64,000 nt of DNA from Thermus sediminis (GTDB lineage: Bacteria > Deinococcota > Deinococci > Deinococcales > Thermaceae), in the NCBI RefSeq assembly GCF_003426945.1, contig NZ_QURO01000004.1:1537501-1601500 (forward strand), read 5' to 3'. Of the stretch, positions 8,585-16,193 are shown piece by piece; position 1 is the stretch's first letter; every line of letters begins with the position of its first letter. The translations under genes and the position numbers were made by a program. Below the pieces are notes generated by a model. The model was given only the letters and a program-made list of their open reading frames with translations. It had not been told where the DNA came from and did no database searches.

Positions 8585-11014
8585 TCACCCCGAAGGCCTA
8601 AAAGCCCTTAGCCGCAGGGAGTTGGTCACCACGAAGAGGCTGCTGAGGCTCATGGCCCAGGCGGCCAGGACCGGGTGCAGGAGGAGGCCGGTGAAGGGAT
8701 AAAGGGCCCCCGCGGCCACGGGGATGAGGAGGGTGTTGTAGGCGTAGGCCCAGAAGAAGTTGAGGTGGATGGTTCGCAGGGTGCGCCGGGCCAGGGCCAC
8801 GGCCTTCACCAGACCCCTTAGGTCCCCGGAGACCAGGACGACATCCCCCGCCTCGAGGGCGATGTCCGTCCCCGTGCCCATGGCTATCCCCACGTCCGCC
8901 TCTGCCAGGGCGGGGGCATCGTTGATCCCGTCCCCCACGAAGGCCACCCTTCTGCCCTGGGCCTTGAGCCGCTTCACCTCCAGGGCCTTCCCTTGGGGAA
9001 GGACCTCGGCCAGGACCTGGGCGATGCCCACCTCCCTGGCCACGGCCTCGGCCGCCAGGCGGCTATCCCCGGTGATCATCGCTAGCTGGAGGCCTAGCCC
9101 CCTGAGGGCGGCCACCGCCTCCGGGCTGCCCTCCTTCAGGGGGTCGGCCACCGCCAGGAGGGCCAGGAGCCTCCCGTCCACCGCCGCGAAAAAGGGGGTC
9201 TTGGCCTCCCGAGCCAGGGCCTCCGCCAGGGGCCGGAAGGGGGTGGGGTCCACCCCCTGCTGCCGCAGATGCCTTTCCGTCCCCACCACCACGAGCCGCC
9301 CCTCCGCCCGGGCCTCCACCCCGAGGCCGGGCACGGCCTGGAAGGCCTGGGCCTTGGGCAGGGCGAGCCCCTCCCTTTCCGCCTTCTCCACCACCGCCCG
9401 GGCGATGGGGTGCTCGCTCAGGGCTTCGGCCGCCGCCACCAGGCGCAGGGCCTCCTCCTGGGCGAAGCCTTCCGCCGGGTAGAGGTCCGTGAGCTCCGGC
9501 TTTCCCTTGGTGAGGGTGCCCGTCTTGTCCAGGACCACGGTGTCCACCCGGGCCAGGAGCTCCAGGGCCTCCCCCTTGCGGAAGAGAAGGCCCAGCTCCG
9601 CCCCTTTGCCCGTGGCCACCAGGATGGCCACAGGGGTGGCCAGGCCCATGGCGCAGGGGCAGGCGATGAGGAGAACGCTCACCGCGGCCACAAAGGCGTA
9701 GTTCAGGGAGGGCTCGGGACCCAAGAGGTACCAAAGGGAGAAGGTGAGGGCCGCAACCGCTAGGGCCAGGGGGACGAAGACCCCGGCGATGCGGTCCGCC
9801 AGGGCTTGGATGGGAAGCCTGCCCGCCTGGGCCTCCTCCACCAGGCGGATCACCTGGGCCAGGAAGGTGTCCTCCCCCACCCGGGTGGCCCGGATGAGGA
9901 GGCTCCCCGGCCCGTTCACCGTTCCCCCCACCACCCCGTCCCCCGGACCCTTGGCCTTGGGGAGGGGCTCCCCGGTGACTATGGACTCGTCCACGTGGGA
10001 CTCCCCCTCCACCACCACTCCGTCCGTGGGGATCCGCTCCCCGGGGCGGACCAGAATGAGGTCCCCTACGGCCAGGGCTTCCAAGGGGCGTTCCACCTCC
10101 TTCCCATCCTCGAGCACCCGAGCGGTCCGGGGCCTCAGCCTGAGGAGCCTCCGGATGGCCTCGGAGGCCCGCCCCTTGGCCCGGGCCTCGAGGTGCTTGC
10201 CTAGGAGGACCAGGGAGATGATGACCGCCGCCGCCTCGTAGTAGGTGTTGGCGGTGCCTTCAGGGAAGAGGTTGGGGAAGAGGAGGGCCAGCGTGGAGTA
10301 GAGGTAGGCGGAGCCCGTGCCCAGCGTGACCAGGGCGCTCATCCCTGGGCTTTTGTGCTTCAGCTCGCTGAGGCTCTGGCGGAAGAAGCGCCTTCCTGCC
10401 AGGAAGAGGACCGGCGTGGCCAGGAGGAACTCCAGGCCCTGCCAAAAGCGCTTGGGCAGGAGCCCCTCCATGGCGTGGCCCAGGTGGGGGAAGAGGTGGA
10501 GGGGCATGGCGATGAGGAGGAGGGGGAGGGTGAAGAGGAGGGCCCATTGGAGTTCTTTGCGGTGGCTCTCCCCCGCTTCCAGGTCCTCTTCCTTGGGTTT
10601 TTCCGGCACGGGCTCGTACCCCGCCTCGCGGACGGCCTCCTGGAGGCGGGCCAGGCTCACCGTGTCGGGGAGGTAGCGCACGCTGGCCCTTTCCGTGACT
10701 AGGTTGACGCCCACCTCCAGCACCCCGGGTACCCGGCCCAGGGCCCGCTCCACCCGGGCTGCACAGGCGGCGCAGGTCATGCCCCGGATGGGGATCTCCG
10801 CCCTTTCCACCACGGGCTCGTACCCCGCCTCCTGGATGGCGGCGAGCACCCCCTTGAGGTCCCCTTTCTCGGGGTCCAGGAGGAGGAAGGCCTTCTCTGT
10901 AGCCAGGTTGACCCGGGCCTCCGCCACCCCTTCTGCCCGCCTTAGGGCCCGCTCCACCCGGGCCACGCAGGCGGCGCAGGTCATCCCCTTGATGCCCAGG
11001 CGGACCTCCTTCAT
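8585..11014 (-). CDS. copA: Copper-exporting P1B-type ATPase CopA
   Basis: 809 aa inner-membrane pump that expels Cu(I). Two N-terminal heavy-metal-associated domains, each with GMTCAAC (residues about 10-16 and 78-84). Eight membrane helices are expected, with [10 protein letters not shown] (Cu-binding CPC) in helix 6. Also visible are the actuator [10 protein letters not shown], the phosphorylation site [15 protein letters not shown] and [20 protein letters not shown]. The spacer between the two HMA domains is short. The start overlaps the stop of the DUF305 reading frame, so it is the last or next-to-last gene of the cop operon. Confidence 0.97.
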   Translation of the reverse strand: MKEVRLGIKGMTCAACVARVERALRRAEGVAEARVNLATEKAFLLLDPEKGDLKGVLAAIQEAGYEPVVERAEIPIRGMTCAACAARVERALGRVPGVLEVGVNLVTERASVRYLPDTVSLARLQEAVREAGYEPVPEKPKEEDLEAGESHRKELQWALLFTLPLLLIAMPLHLFPHLGHAMEGLLPKRFWQGLEFLLATPVLFLAGRRFFRQSLSELKHKSPGMSALVTLGTGSAYLYSTLALLFPNLFPEGTANTYYEAAAVIISLVLLGKHLEARAKGRASEAIRRLLRLRPRTARVLEDGKEVERPLEALAVGDLILVRPGERIPTDGVVVEGESHVDESIVTGEPLPKAKGPGDGVVGGTVNGPGSLLIRATRVGEDTFLAQVIRLVEEAQAGRLPIQALADRIAGVFVPLALAVAALTFSLWYLLGPEPSLNYAFVAAVSVLLIACPCAMGLATPVAILVATGKGAELGLLFRKGEALELLARVDTVVLDKTGTLTKGKPELTDLYPAEGFAQEEALRLVAAAEALSEHPIARAVVEKAEREGLALPKAQAFQAVPGLGVEARAEGRLVVVGTERHLRQQGVDPTPFRPLAEALAREAKTPFFAAVDGRLLALLAVADPLKEGSPEAVAALRGLGLQLAMITGDSRLAAEAVAREVGIAQVLAEVLPQGKALEVKRLKAQGRRVAFVGDGINDAPALAEADVGIAMGTGTDIALEAGDVVLVSGDLRGLVKAVALARRTLRTIHLNFFWAYAYNTLLIPVAAGALYPFTGLLLHPVLAAWAMSLSSLFVVTNSLRLRAFRPSG

Positions 11015-11507
11015 CGCAGGAGCCAGAGGCGGAAGCGGTGGATCTCCTCCGTCTGGGCCAGGGCGATGGCCTTGGCCAGGTCCAGGACCTCCCGGTCCTT
11101 GGCCTCCAGAAGTGCGCCAAGGGCCATCTCCACGGCCCCTTGGTGGTGCTTTAGCATCAGCTCCACGAAGCCCCTTTCCCGGTTCCTCGCCCGCCTGAGC
11201 CCGGCCACCATGGCGGCCACCTCCTGGGCCATCCCTGGTCCAGGCCCCCGAAGCGTTGGAGGAAGGCCCGCATGGCGCGGATCTCCCCTTCCTGGTCCTC
11301 GAGGATGGCTTCCGCCCAGGTCCTAAACTCCGGGTCCTTGAGCCCGGGCAGGGCCACCCTCACCCTCTCCAGGGCCCCCTCGTGGTGGGCGATCATCCCC
11401 GAGAGAAAGCTCCTTTCTGGGCTGGTTCTTGGGGTGGCCGGTGCGCCGTGCGGGTGCTGGGCTAGCCTTAGGGAAAGGGCTAGCAATAGGGCAAGAACCC
11501 TTCCCAT
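11011..11507 (-). pseudogene. DUF305 protein, split by a one-base frameshift
   Basis: The N-terminal half (from ATG 11507) has a signal peptide, then [20 protein letters not shown], and runs to [14 protein letters not shown] second frame from about 11232 continues with [26 protein letters not shown] and ends at 11011. Together they give the usual two-repeat DUF305 protein (paired HH motifs, exported, often copper-linked). The break lies at a run of five G on the coding strand (about 11244-11248). One extra G restores a continuous frame reading [13 protein letters not shown]. Sequencing error, true mutation and slippage are all possible. It is placed between csoR and copA, with a GGAGGTGGGG site before the ATG. 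Confidence 0.8.
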
Positions 11508-11517
11508 CCCCCACCTC

Positions 11518-11802
11518 CTAGCGGTACTTGAGGGCCTCCATGAGCTCCTCCACGATCTCCTCCACGTCCCCCCGCCCGTGGGCGGTGGCCACGTGGTCCC
11601 TTAGGTGGGCCCTCAGGACCAGCTCCCCCACCCGGTCCAGGGCCCCCTGGACCGCCTTGATCTGTTTGAGGACGTCCACGCAGTAAACCCCCTCGTCCTC
11701 CAGCATGCGGAGGACCCCCTCCAGGTGGCCCTTGGCGGAGAGGAGGCGCCTCTTTGCCTCCTCCCTGGCCTTGGGGTCCAGGTGCAGGTGGGGGTGGGGC
11801 AT
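11518..11802 (-). CDS. csoR: Copper-sensing repressor CsoR
   Basis: 94 aa, all-helical DUF156/CsoR family. Ligands match the Thermus CsoR pattern: Cys41 in VYCVDVL, His66 and His70 in AHLRDH, giving a C-H-H site, with a His-rich N-terminus (PHPHLHLD). It represses its own operon, and Cu(I) binding releases DNA. The start ATG overlaps the copZ stop, and DUF305 and copA follow. A GC-rich inverted repeat just downstream of the operon promoter (12011-12036) is the likely target. Confidence 0.95.
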   Translation of the reverse strand: MPHPHLHLDPKAREEAKRRLLSAKGHLEGVLRMLEDEGVYCVDVLKQIKAVQGALDRVGELVLRAHLRDHVATAHGRGDVEEIVEELMEALKYR

Positions 11803-12002
11803 CAGGCCAGGACCTCCGCCCGGTAGCCCTCCTCCTCCACGGCCCGGACGAGGGTTCCGGGGTCCGCCTTCCCCTCCACCAGGGCCTCGCCCTGCTCCAG
11901 GTACACCTCGGCCCTTTCCACGCCGGGCACCCTCAGCAGGGCCTCCTTCACCGCCTTGGCGCAGTGGTCGCAGGTCATGCCTTCCACCTTGAGCTTGGTC
12001 AT
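11802..12002 (-). CDS. copZ: Copper chaperone CopZ (heavy-metal-associated domain)
   Basis: 66 aa. A single HMA domain, KLKVEGMTCDHCAKAVKEAL, with the CxxC copper site near the N-terminus. The ATG at 12002 is chosen because GGAGG lies before it and the family protein begins M-x-K-L-K-V-E-G; the upstream ATG at 12020 would add six residues with no site. It is the first gene of the copper operon and delivers Cu(I) to CsoR and to the CopA HMA domains. Confidence 0.93.
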   Translation of the reverse strand: MTKLKVEGMTCDHCAKAVKEALLRVPGVERAEVYLEQGEALVEGKADPGTLVRAVEEEGYRAEVLA

Positions 12003-12010
12003 CCTCGGCC

Positions 12011-12072
12011 TCCCACCCACCCCCCCTGGGGTGGGGTATCCTTAACCTACCCTTTGGCCTTGGGAAAGGCAA
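12011..12072 (-). promoter_or_regulatory. cop operon promoter with CsoR operator candidate
   Basis: Minus strand: TTGCCT (12067-12072), a 17-base spacer, then TAGGTT (12044-12049). Immediately downstream, ACCCCACCCC and GGGGTGGGT arms form an imperfect GC-rich inverted repeat at about 12011-12036. CsoR proteins bind GC-rich pseudo-palindromes at such positions, so this is the likely operator. The promoter match is good in spacing, moderate in sequence. Confidence 0.55.
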
Positions 12073-12196
12073 CCCCTGGGATCACCGGCAGGAGCCCCCC
12101 ACCTCCCAAGAGGAAAGGGTCTGGCACTCCAGCCTCCAGACAGGCCTCCGAGAGGTGCGGGCAGGCTGGACTCGAGGTCCGCAAGCGCCCTAGCCA

Positions 12197-12226
12197 GGGT
12201 CCCGCCCCGGGCCCGGGGCGGGACCC
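12197..12226 (-). terminator. Perfect 30-base palindrome after the suf operon
   Basis: GGGTCCCGCCCCGGG is followed directly by its exact reverse complement. It lies 20 bases beyond the stop of the Rieske gene, so it probably ends the sufCBD transcript. No T run follows on either strand. 12073-12246 otherwise shows no gene. Confidence 0.5.
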
Positions 12227-12246
12227 CGGTGTGCCTCCTCTTGGGG

Positions 12247-12549
12247 TTAAAGGTCCAAAAGCACCGTCTCCCCCTCCAGCCGGGCGGGGAAGACCTTGAC
12301 GGGCCTGGGGGCGGGAAGGGTCCCTTTCCCCGTCCTCAGGTCAAAGCGGGCCCCGTGCCGGGGGCAGACGATGACCCCCTCCTCCACTTCCCCCTCGTGC
12401 AGGGGGCCGTCGTCGTGGGTGCAGAGGTCCTCCAGGGCGAAGACCTCCTCCCCAGCGTAGAGGAGGAGGATGGGCCTCTTGTGCTCGGGCCGCCGGACCA
12501 CCAGGCGGCCGTCCTTGAAGTCCTTGAGGGTAGCTACCGGGATCCACAT
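12247..12549 (-). CDS. Rieske-type [2Fe-2S] ferredoxin in the suf operon
   Basis: 100 aa, a free-standing Rieske domain. Cluster ligands are CTHDDGPL (Cys, His) and CPRHGARFD (Cys, His), with the usual spacing of about 17 residues. No signal peptide, so cytoplasmic. It resembles the small ferredoxins of non-haem iron dioxygenases. Small Rieske proteins next to sufBD are common in bacteria; the role in assembly is not settled. It follows sufD by 43 bases. Confidence 0.92.
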   Translation of the reverse strand: MWIPVATLKDFKDGRLVVRRPEHKRPILLLYAGEEVFALEDLCTHDDGPLHEGEVEEGVIVCPRHGARFDLRTGKGTLPAPRPVKVFPARLEGETVLLDL

Positions 12550-12592
12550 AGGAAAAACCTTAAGGGGGAAGCGAAGGCCTCCCCCTTAGGGG

Positions 12593-13888
12593 CTAGAGGC
12601 GAACCTTTTCCTCGATCACCGCCTCAATGTGGGCCCTAAGGGCCTTTAGGGGAATGCGGGCGAGGACGTCCGCCAGGTGGGCCTTGACCAGTAGCTCCTG
12701 GGCCAGGGTCTGGGGCAGGCCCCGGGACTGGAGGTAGAAGAGCTGGGTCTCGTCCACGGGGGCGGTGGTGGAGCCATGGGTGCAGCGCACGTCGTTGGCC
12801 CCGATCTCCAGCTGGGGGATGGAGTCCACCCGGGCCGTGGGGGAGAGGATGAGGTTGCGGTTGGCCTGGTAGGCGTCCGTCTTCTGGGCTCCCCGCTCCA
12901 GGCGGATGAGGCCGGAGAAGACGGCCCGGGCCTCGTCCTTCACCGCCCCCTTGTAGAGGAGGTCCGAGCGGGTGTGGTGGGCCACGTGGTGCTGCAGGGT
13001 GTAGTGGTCAAACTGCTGCCGCCCGTGGCCGAAGTAGAGGCCCAGCATCTCGCTCTCCGAGCCCGGGCCCAAAAGCTCCGAGGCCACCTCGCTCCGGGCG
13101 TAGGCCCCGCCCAGGTTCACCACCAGGTCGTTGAGGCCGGAATCCCGCTCCAAAAGGGCCCGCTGGCGGTGGAAGTGCCACACCCCCTCCCCAAAGGTCT
13201 CCACGTGGGCGTGGCGCAACCTGGCCCCGGGCCTCAGGACCATCTCCGTGGCCGAGAGGTGGAGGGCGGGAGGGAGGTCTAAGGAGAGGTACTCCTCAAT
13301 GTAGGCGGCCTTGGCGTTGTCCTCCAGGAAGAGGAGGCTCCGTCCCGCGGAGGCCTTCCCGCCCTCCAGGAGCACCTTGAAGACCCCGAGGGGCTTTTCC
13401 ACCTCCAGCCCCGCGGGCACGTAGAGGAAGGCTCCGTGGGTGAAGAAGGCCGAGTTCTCTGCGGCGAACTTGTCCTCGGCGAAGACCGCCTGGAAGAGGC
13501 CCGCCTCCACCTTCTCTGGGTGGAGGCGCAGGGCCTCGGCCAGGGAGGTGAAGACGAGGCCCTTGGCCCTCAGCTCCTCGGGGACCTCAGCGTAGACCAG
13601 GTCCGCCCCCACGAAGACCAGGAAGGCGGAGACGTCGGTCCGCTCCAGCCGTCGCCTTACCGCCTCGGGCAGGGTATCCCGGGTGAGGTGGAGCCCTTTG
13701 GGGGTTTCCACCGGGCTCTCCAAGGGGGCCTCGGAGAGGTCGGTGTAGCGCCAGTTCTCGTCCTTCCTGTTGGGGTAGGGGAGGCGGGCGAAGGCCTCGA
13801 GGGCCTGAAGCCTCCTCTTCAGCACCCAGGCGGGCTCGCCCAAGGCCTGGGAGATGCTTTCCACCTGCGTCTTGTCCAGTACCTGCAT
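12593..13888 (-). CDS. sufD: Fe-S cluster assembly protein SufD
   Basis: 431 aa. Partner of SufB in the SufBC2D scaffold. N-terminal EPAWVLKRRLQALEAFARLPYP helical region, then the right-handed beta-helix core. The C-terminus carries the conserved TDAYQANRNLILS, ARVDSIPQLEI and NDVRCTHGSTTAPVDE with the functional His, and FYLQSRGL as in SufB. SufD supports iron entry rather than acting as sulphur acceptor. Downstream of sufB with a 61-base gap holding a CAGGAGGC-like site. Confidence 0.95.
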   Translation of the reverse strand: MQVLDKTQVESISQALGEPAWVLKRRLQALEAFARLPYPNRKDENWRYTDLSEAPLESPVETPKGLHLTRDTLPEAVRRRLERTDVSAFLVFVGADLVYAEVPEELRAKGLVFTSLAEALRLHPEKVEAGLFQAVFAEDKFAAENSAFFTHGAFLYVPAGLEVEKPLGVFKVLLEGGKASAGRSLLFLEDNAKAAYIEEYLSLDLPPALHLSATEMVLRPGARLRHAHVETFGEGVWHFHRQRALLERDSGLNDLVVNLGGAYARSEVASELLGPGSESEMLGLYFGHGRQQFDHYTLQHHVAHHTRSDLLYKGAVKDEARAVFSGLIRLERGAQKTDAYQANRNLILSPTARVDSIPQLEIGANDVRCTHGSTTAPVDETQLFYLQSRGLPQTLAQELLVKAHLADVLARIPLKALRAHIEAVIEEKVRL

Positions 13889-13949
13889 CCTGCCTCCTTG
13901 CGCGGTGAGGGGAGAGGCGCCTCTGGCCCCTCCCCCCAGCCCTTGGCCT

Positions 13950-15356
13950 TTAGCCGACGGAGCCCTCCATCTCCAGCTCGATGAGGCGGTTCAGCTCCAC
14001 GGCGTACTCCAGGGGAAGCTCCTTGGCGATGGGCTCAATGAAGCCCCGCACGATGAGGGCCGCGGCCTCGTCCTCCTTGAGGCCCCGGGTCTGCAGGTAG
14101 AAGATCTGCTCGTCGTTGATCTTGGAGACCGTGGCCTCGTGGCCCACGTGGGCGGAGTCCTCCTCGATCTCGATGTAGGGGTAGGTGTCCGTGCGGCTTT
14201 CCGGGTCGATGAGGAGGGCGTCGCACTCCACGTTGGCCTTAGCCCCGCGGGCCCCTTCCAGGACCTTCACCAGGCCCCTATAGCTCGCCCGCCCCTCACC
14301 CTTGGAGATGCTCTTGGAGACGATGGTCCCCGAGGTGTGGGGGGCGGCCAGGATGACCTTGGCCCCGGTGTCCTGGTGCTGGCCCGTCTTGGCGAAGGCG
14401 ATGGAGAGGATCTCCGTGCGGGCCCCGGGCTCCAGGAGGTAGCTGGAGGGGTACTTCATGGTGACCTTGGAGCCCAGGTTGCCGTCCAGCCACTCGTGGT
14501 AGGCCTCCCCATAGACCAGGGCCCTCTGGGTCACCAGGTTGTACATGTTGCTGGACCAGTTTTGGATGGTGGTGTAGCGGCTCCTGGCCCCCCGCTTCAC
14601 CACGATCTCGATGACCCCGGTGTGGAGGCTCTCCGTGGAGTACATGGGGGCGGTGCAGCCCTCGATGTAGTGCACCTCGGCCCCCTCGTCCACGATGATG
14701 AGGGTGCGCTCAAACTGGCCGAACTCCGGGGTGTTGACCCGGAAGTAGGCCTGCAAGGGGAGCTCCACCCTGACCCCCGGGGGCACGTAGACGAAGGAGC
14801 CCCCGGACCAGGCGGCGGAGTTCAGGGCGGCGAACTTGTTGTCCTCGGGGGGGACCACCTTGGCGAAGTGTTCCCGGAAGAGGTCCTCGTACTTCTTCAT
14901 CCCCTCCTCGATGGCCACGAAGATGACCCCCTGGCGCTCAAGCTCCTCCTTGACCCGGTGGTAGACCATCTCCGAGTCGTACTGGGCCCCCACCCCGGCC
15001 AGGACCTTGCGCTCCGCCTCGGGGATGCCCAGGCGCTCGTAGGTCTTCCGGATCTCCTCGGGGATCTCCTCCCAGCTCCTGGCGTCCCGCACCTCGGCGG
15101 GCTTCACGTAGTAGACCAGCTGGTCCAGGTCCAGGCCCGAGAGGTCGGGGCCCCAGGTGGGCATCGGCTTCTTCTGGAAGATCTCCAAGGCCCTAAGGCG
15201 GAACTTGAGCATCCACTCGGGCTCGCCCTTGTGGTAGCTGATGGCCTCGATGACCCGCTTAGAGAGGCCCCGCTCGGCCACGAAGACCGGCTTGACCTCA
15301 TCCACGAAGTCGTACCTGTACTCCTCTCCCAGAGTCCTCAGGTCTACCTCGTTCAT
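13950..15356 (-). CDS. sufB: Fe-S cluster assembly scaffold SufB
   Basis: 468 aa, typical SufB length. N-terminal [41 protein letters not shown] in the middle, then the beta-helix with [20 protein letters not shown]. The C-terminal region [20 protein letters not shown] holds the cysteine used in cluster building, and [20 protein letters not shown] follows. The cluster forms at the SufB-SufD interface, driven by SufC. Its ATG overlaps the sufC stop (ATGA). Confidence 0.97.
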   Translation of the reverse strand: MNEVDLRTLGEEYRYDFVDEVKPVFVAERGLSKRVIEAISYHKGEPEWMLKFRLRALEIFQKKPMPTWGPDLSGLDLDQLVYYVKPAEVRDARSWEEIPEEIRKTYERLGIPEAERKVLAGVGAQYDSEMVYHRVKEELERQGVIFVAIEEGMKKYEDLFREHFAKVVPPEDNKFAALNSAAWSGGSFVYVPPGVRVELPLQAYFRVNTPEFGQFERTLIIVDEGAEVHYIEGCTAPMYSTESLHTGVIEIVVKRGARSRYTTIQNWSSNMYNLVTQRALVYGEAYHEWLDGNLGSKVTMKYPSSYLLEPGARTEILSIAFAKTGQHQDTGAKVILAAPHTSGTIVSKSISKGEGRASYRGLVKVLEGARGAKANVECDALLIDPESRTDTYPYIEIEEDSAHVGHEATVSKINDEQIFYLQTRGLKEDEAAALIVRGFIEPIAKELPLEYAVELNRLIELEMEGSVG

Positions 15357-16105
15357 GCCCCCTCCTTGACCCTTTCCCTAAGCCACTCGTAGCCCTTGGC
15401 CTCCAGCTCCAGGGCCAGCTCGGGGCCCCCCTGGGCCACCACGCGTCCGTCCACCATCACGTGGACCACGTCGGGCTGGATGTAGTTCAGGATCCGCTGG
15501 TAGTGGGTGATGACCAAGGCCCCGAAGCCAGGCCCCCGCATGGCGTTCACCCCCCGGGCCACCACCTTGAGGGCGTCGATGTCCAGGCCGGAGTCGGTTT
15601 CGTCCAGGATGGCGTAGCTGGGCTCGAGGACCAGTAGCTGCAGGATCTCCCCCCGCTTCTTCTCCCCGCCGGAGAAGCCCTCGTTGAGGTAGCGGGAGAG
15701 GTAGCCCTCGTCCCAGTCCAGAAGGTCTAGGGCCTTCTTCACCTTGGCCCAAAACTCCGCCACCCCCACCTCCCGGCCGAGCCGGGCCTGGAGGGCCAGG
15801 CGGAGGAAGTTGGCGATGGTGACCCCGGGGACCTCCACCGGGTACTGGAAGGCCAGGAAGAGGCCTTTCCGGGCCCTTTCGTCGGGGGAGAGGTCCAGGA
15901 TGCTCTCCCCGTCCAGGAGGATCTCCCCCTTTTCCACAAGGTACTCGGGGTCCCCGGCCAGGATCTTGCCCAGGGTGCTCTTGCCGGTCCCATTGGGGCC
16001 CATGAGGGCGTGGACCTGGCCCTTGGGGACCACCAGGTTCACCCCCTTGAGGATCGGCTCCCCGTCAACAGAAGCCCAAAGGTCGCGGATCTCCAACTGG
16101 TTCAT
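15353..16105 (-). CDS. sufC: SufC ATPase of the SufBCD complex
   Basis: 250 aa, ABC-type ATPase. Walker [11 protein letters not shown]-loop [13 protein letters not shown], signature [15 protein letters not shown], Walker [18 protein letters not shown], and the His switch VITHYQRIL. The Suf-specific DETDSGLD in place of DEPT is diagnostic. It is cytosolic and drives SufBD conformational change rather than transport. First gene of the operon; GGAGGC sits 7 bases before the ATG. Confidence 0.98.
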   Translation of the reverse strand: MNQLEIRDLWASVDGEPILKGVNLVVPKGQVHALMGPNGTGKSTLGKILAGDPEYLVEKGEILLDGESILDLSPDERARKGLFLAFQYPVEVPGVTIANFLRLALQARLGREVGVAEFWAKVKKALDLLDWDEGYLSRYLNEGFSGGEKKRGEILQLLVLEPSYAILDETDSGLDIDALKVVARGVNAMRGPGFGALVITHYQRILNYIQPDVVHVMVDGRVVAQGGPELALELEAKGYEWLRERVKEGA

Positions 16106-16134
16106 GTCCTTGCCTCCTGGTGTCGGGTCGATCC

Positions 16135-16165
16135 CTTACTGCGACCCGTTTGCAGTTAGAGTATA
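16135..16165 (-). promoter_or_regulatory. suf promoter with inverted repeat over the start site
   Basis: Minus strand -10 TATACT at 16160-16165. Directly downstream is an imperfect inverted repeat, CTTACTGC / GCAGTTAG (16135-16142 and 16152-16159, 9-base spacer), which would cover the transcription start. That is the position expected of a repressor site for an iron-sulphur or redox regulator. A second TATACT copy lies at 16183-16188. The leader then runs about 40 bases to the sufC ribosome site. Confidence 0.5.
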
Positions 16166-16193
16166 GCCCCTGGCCCGCTGAAAGTATAGTGAC

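Noticed and set aside
12120-12190. Stretch resembling a tRNA (GGACTCGAGGTCC as a T-arm)
   Set aside because: No acceptor stem or anticodon arm could be built, and the loop does not match the conserved TTCGA pattern.
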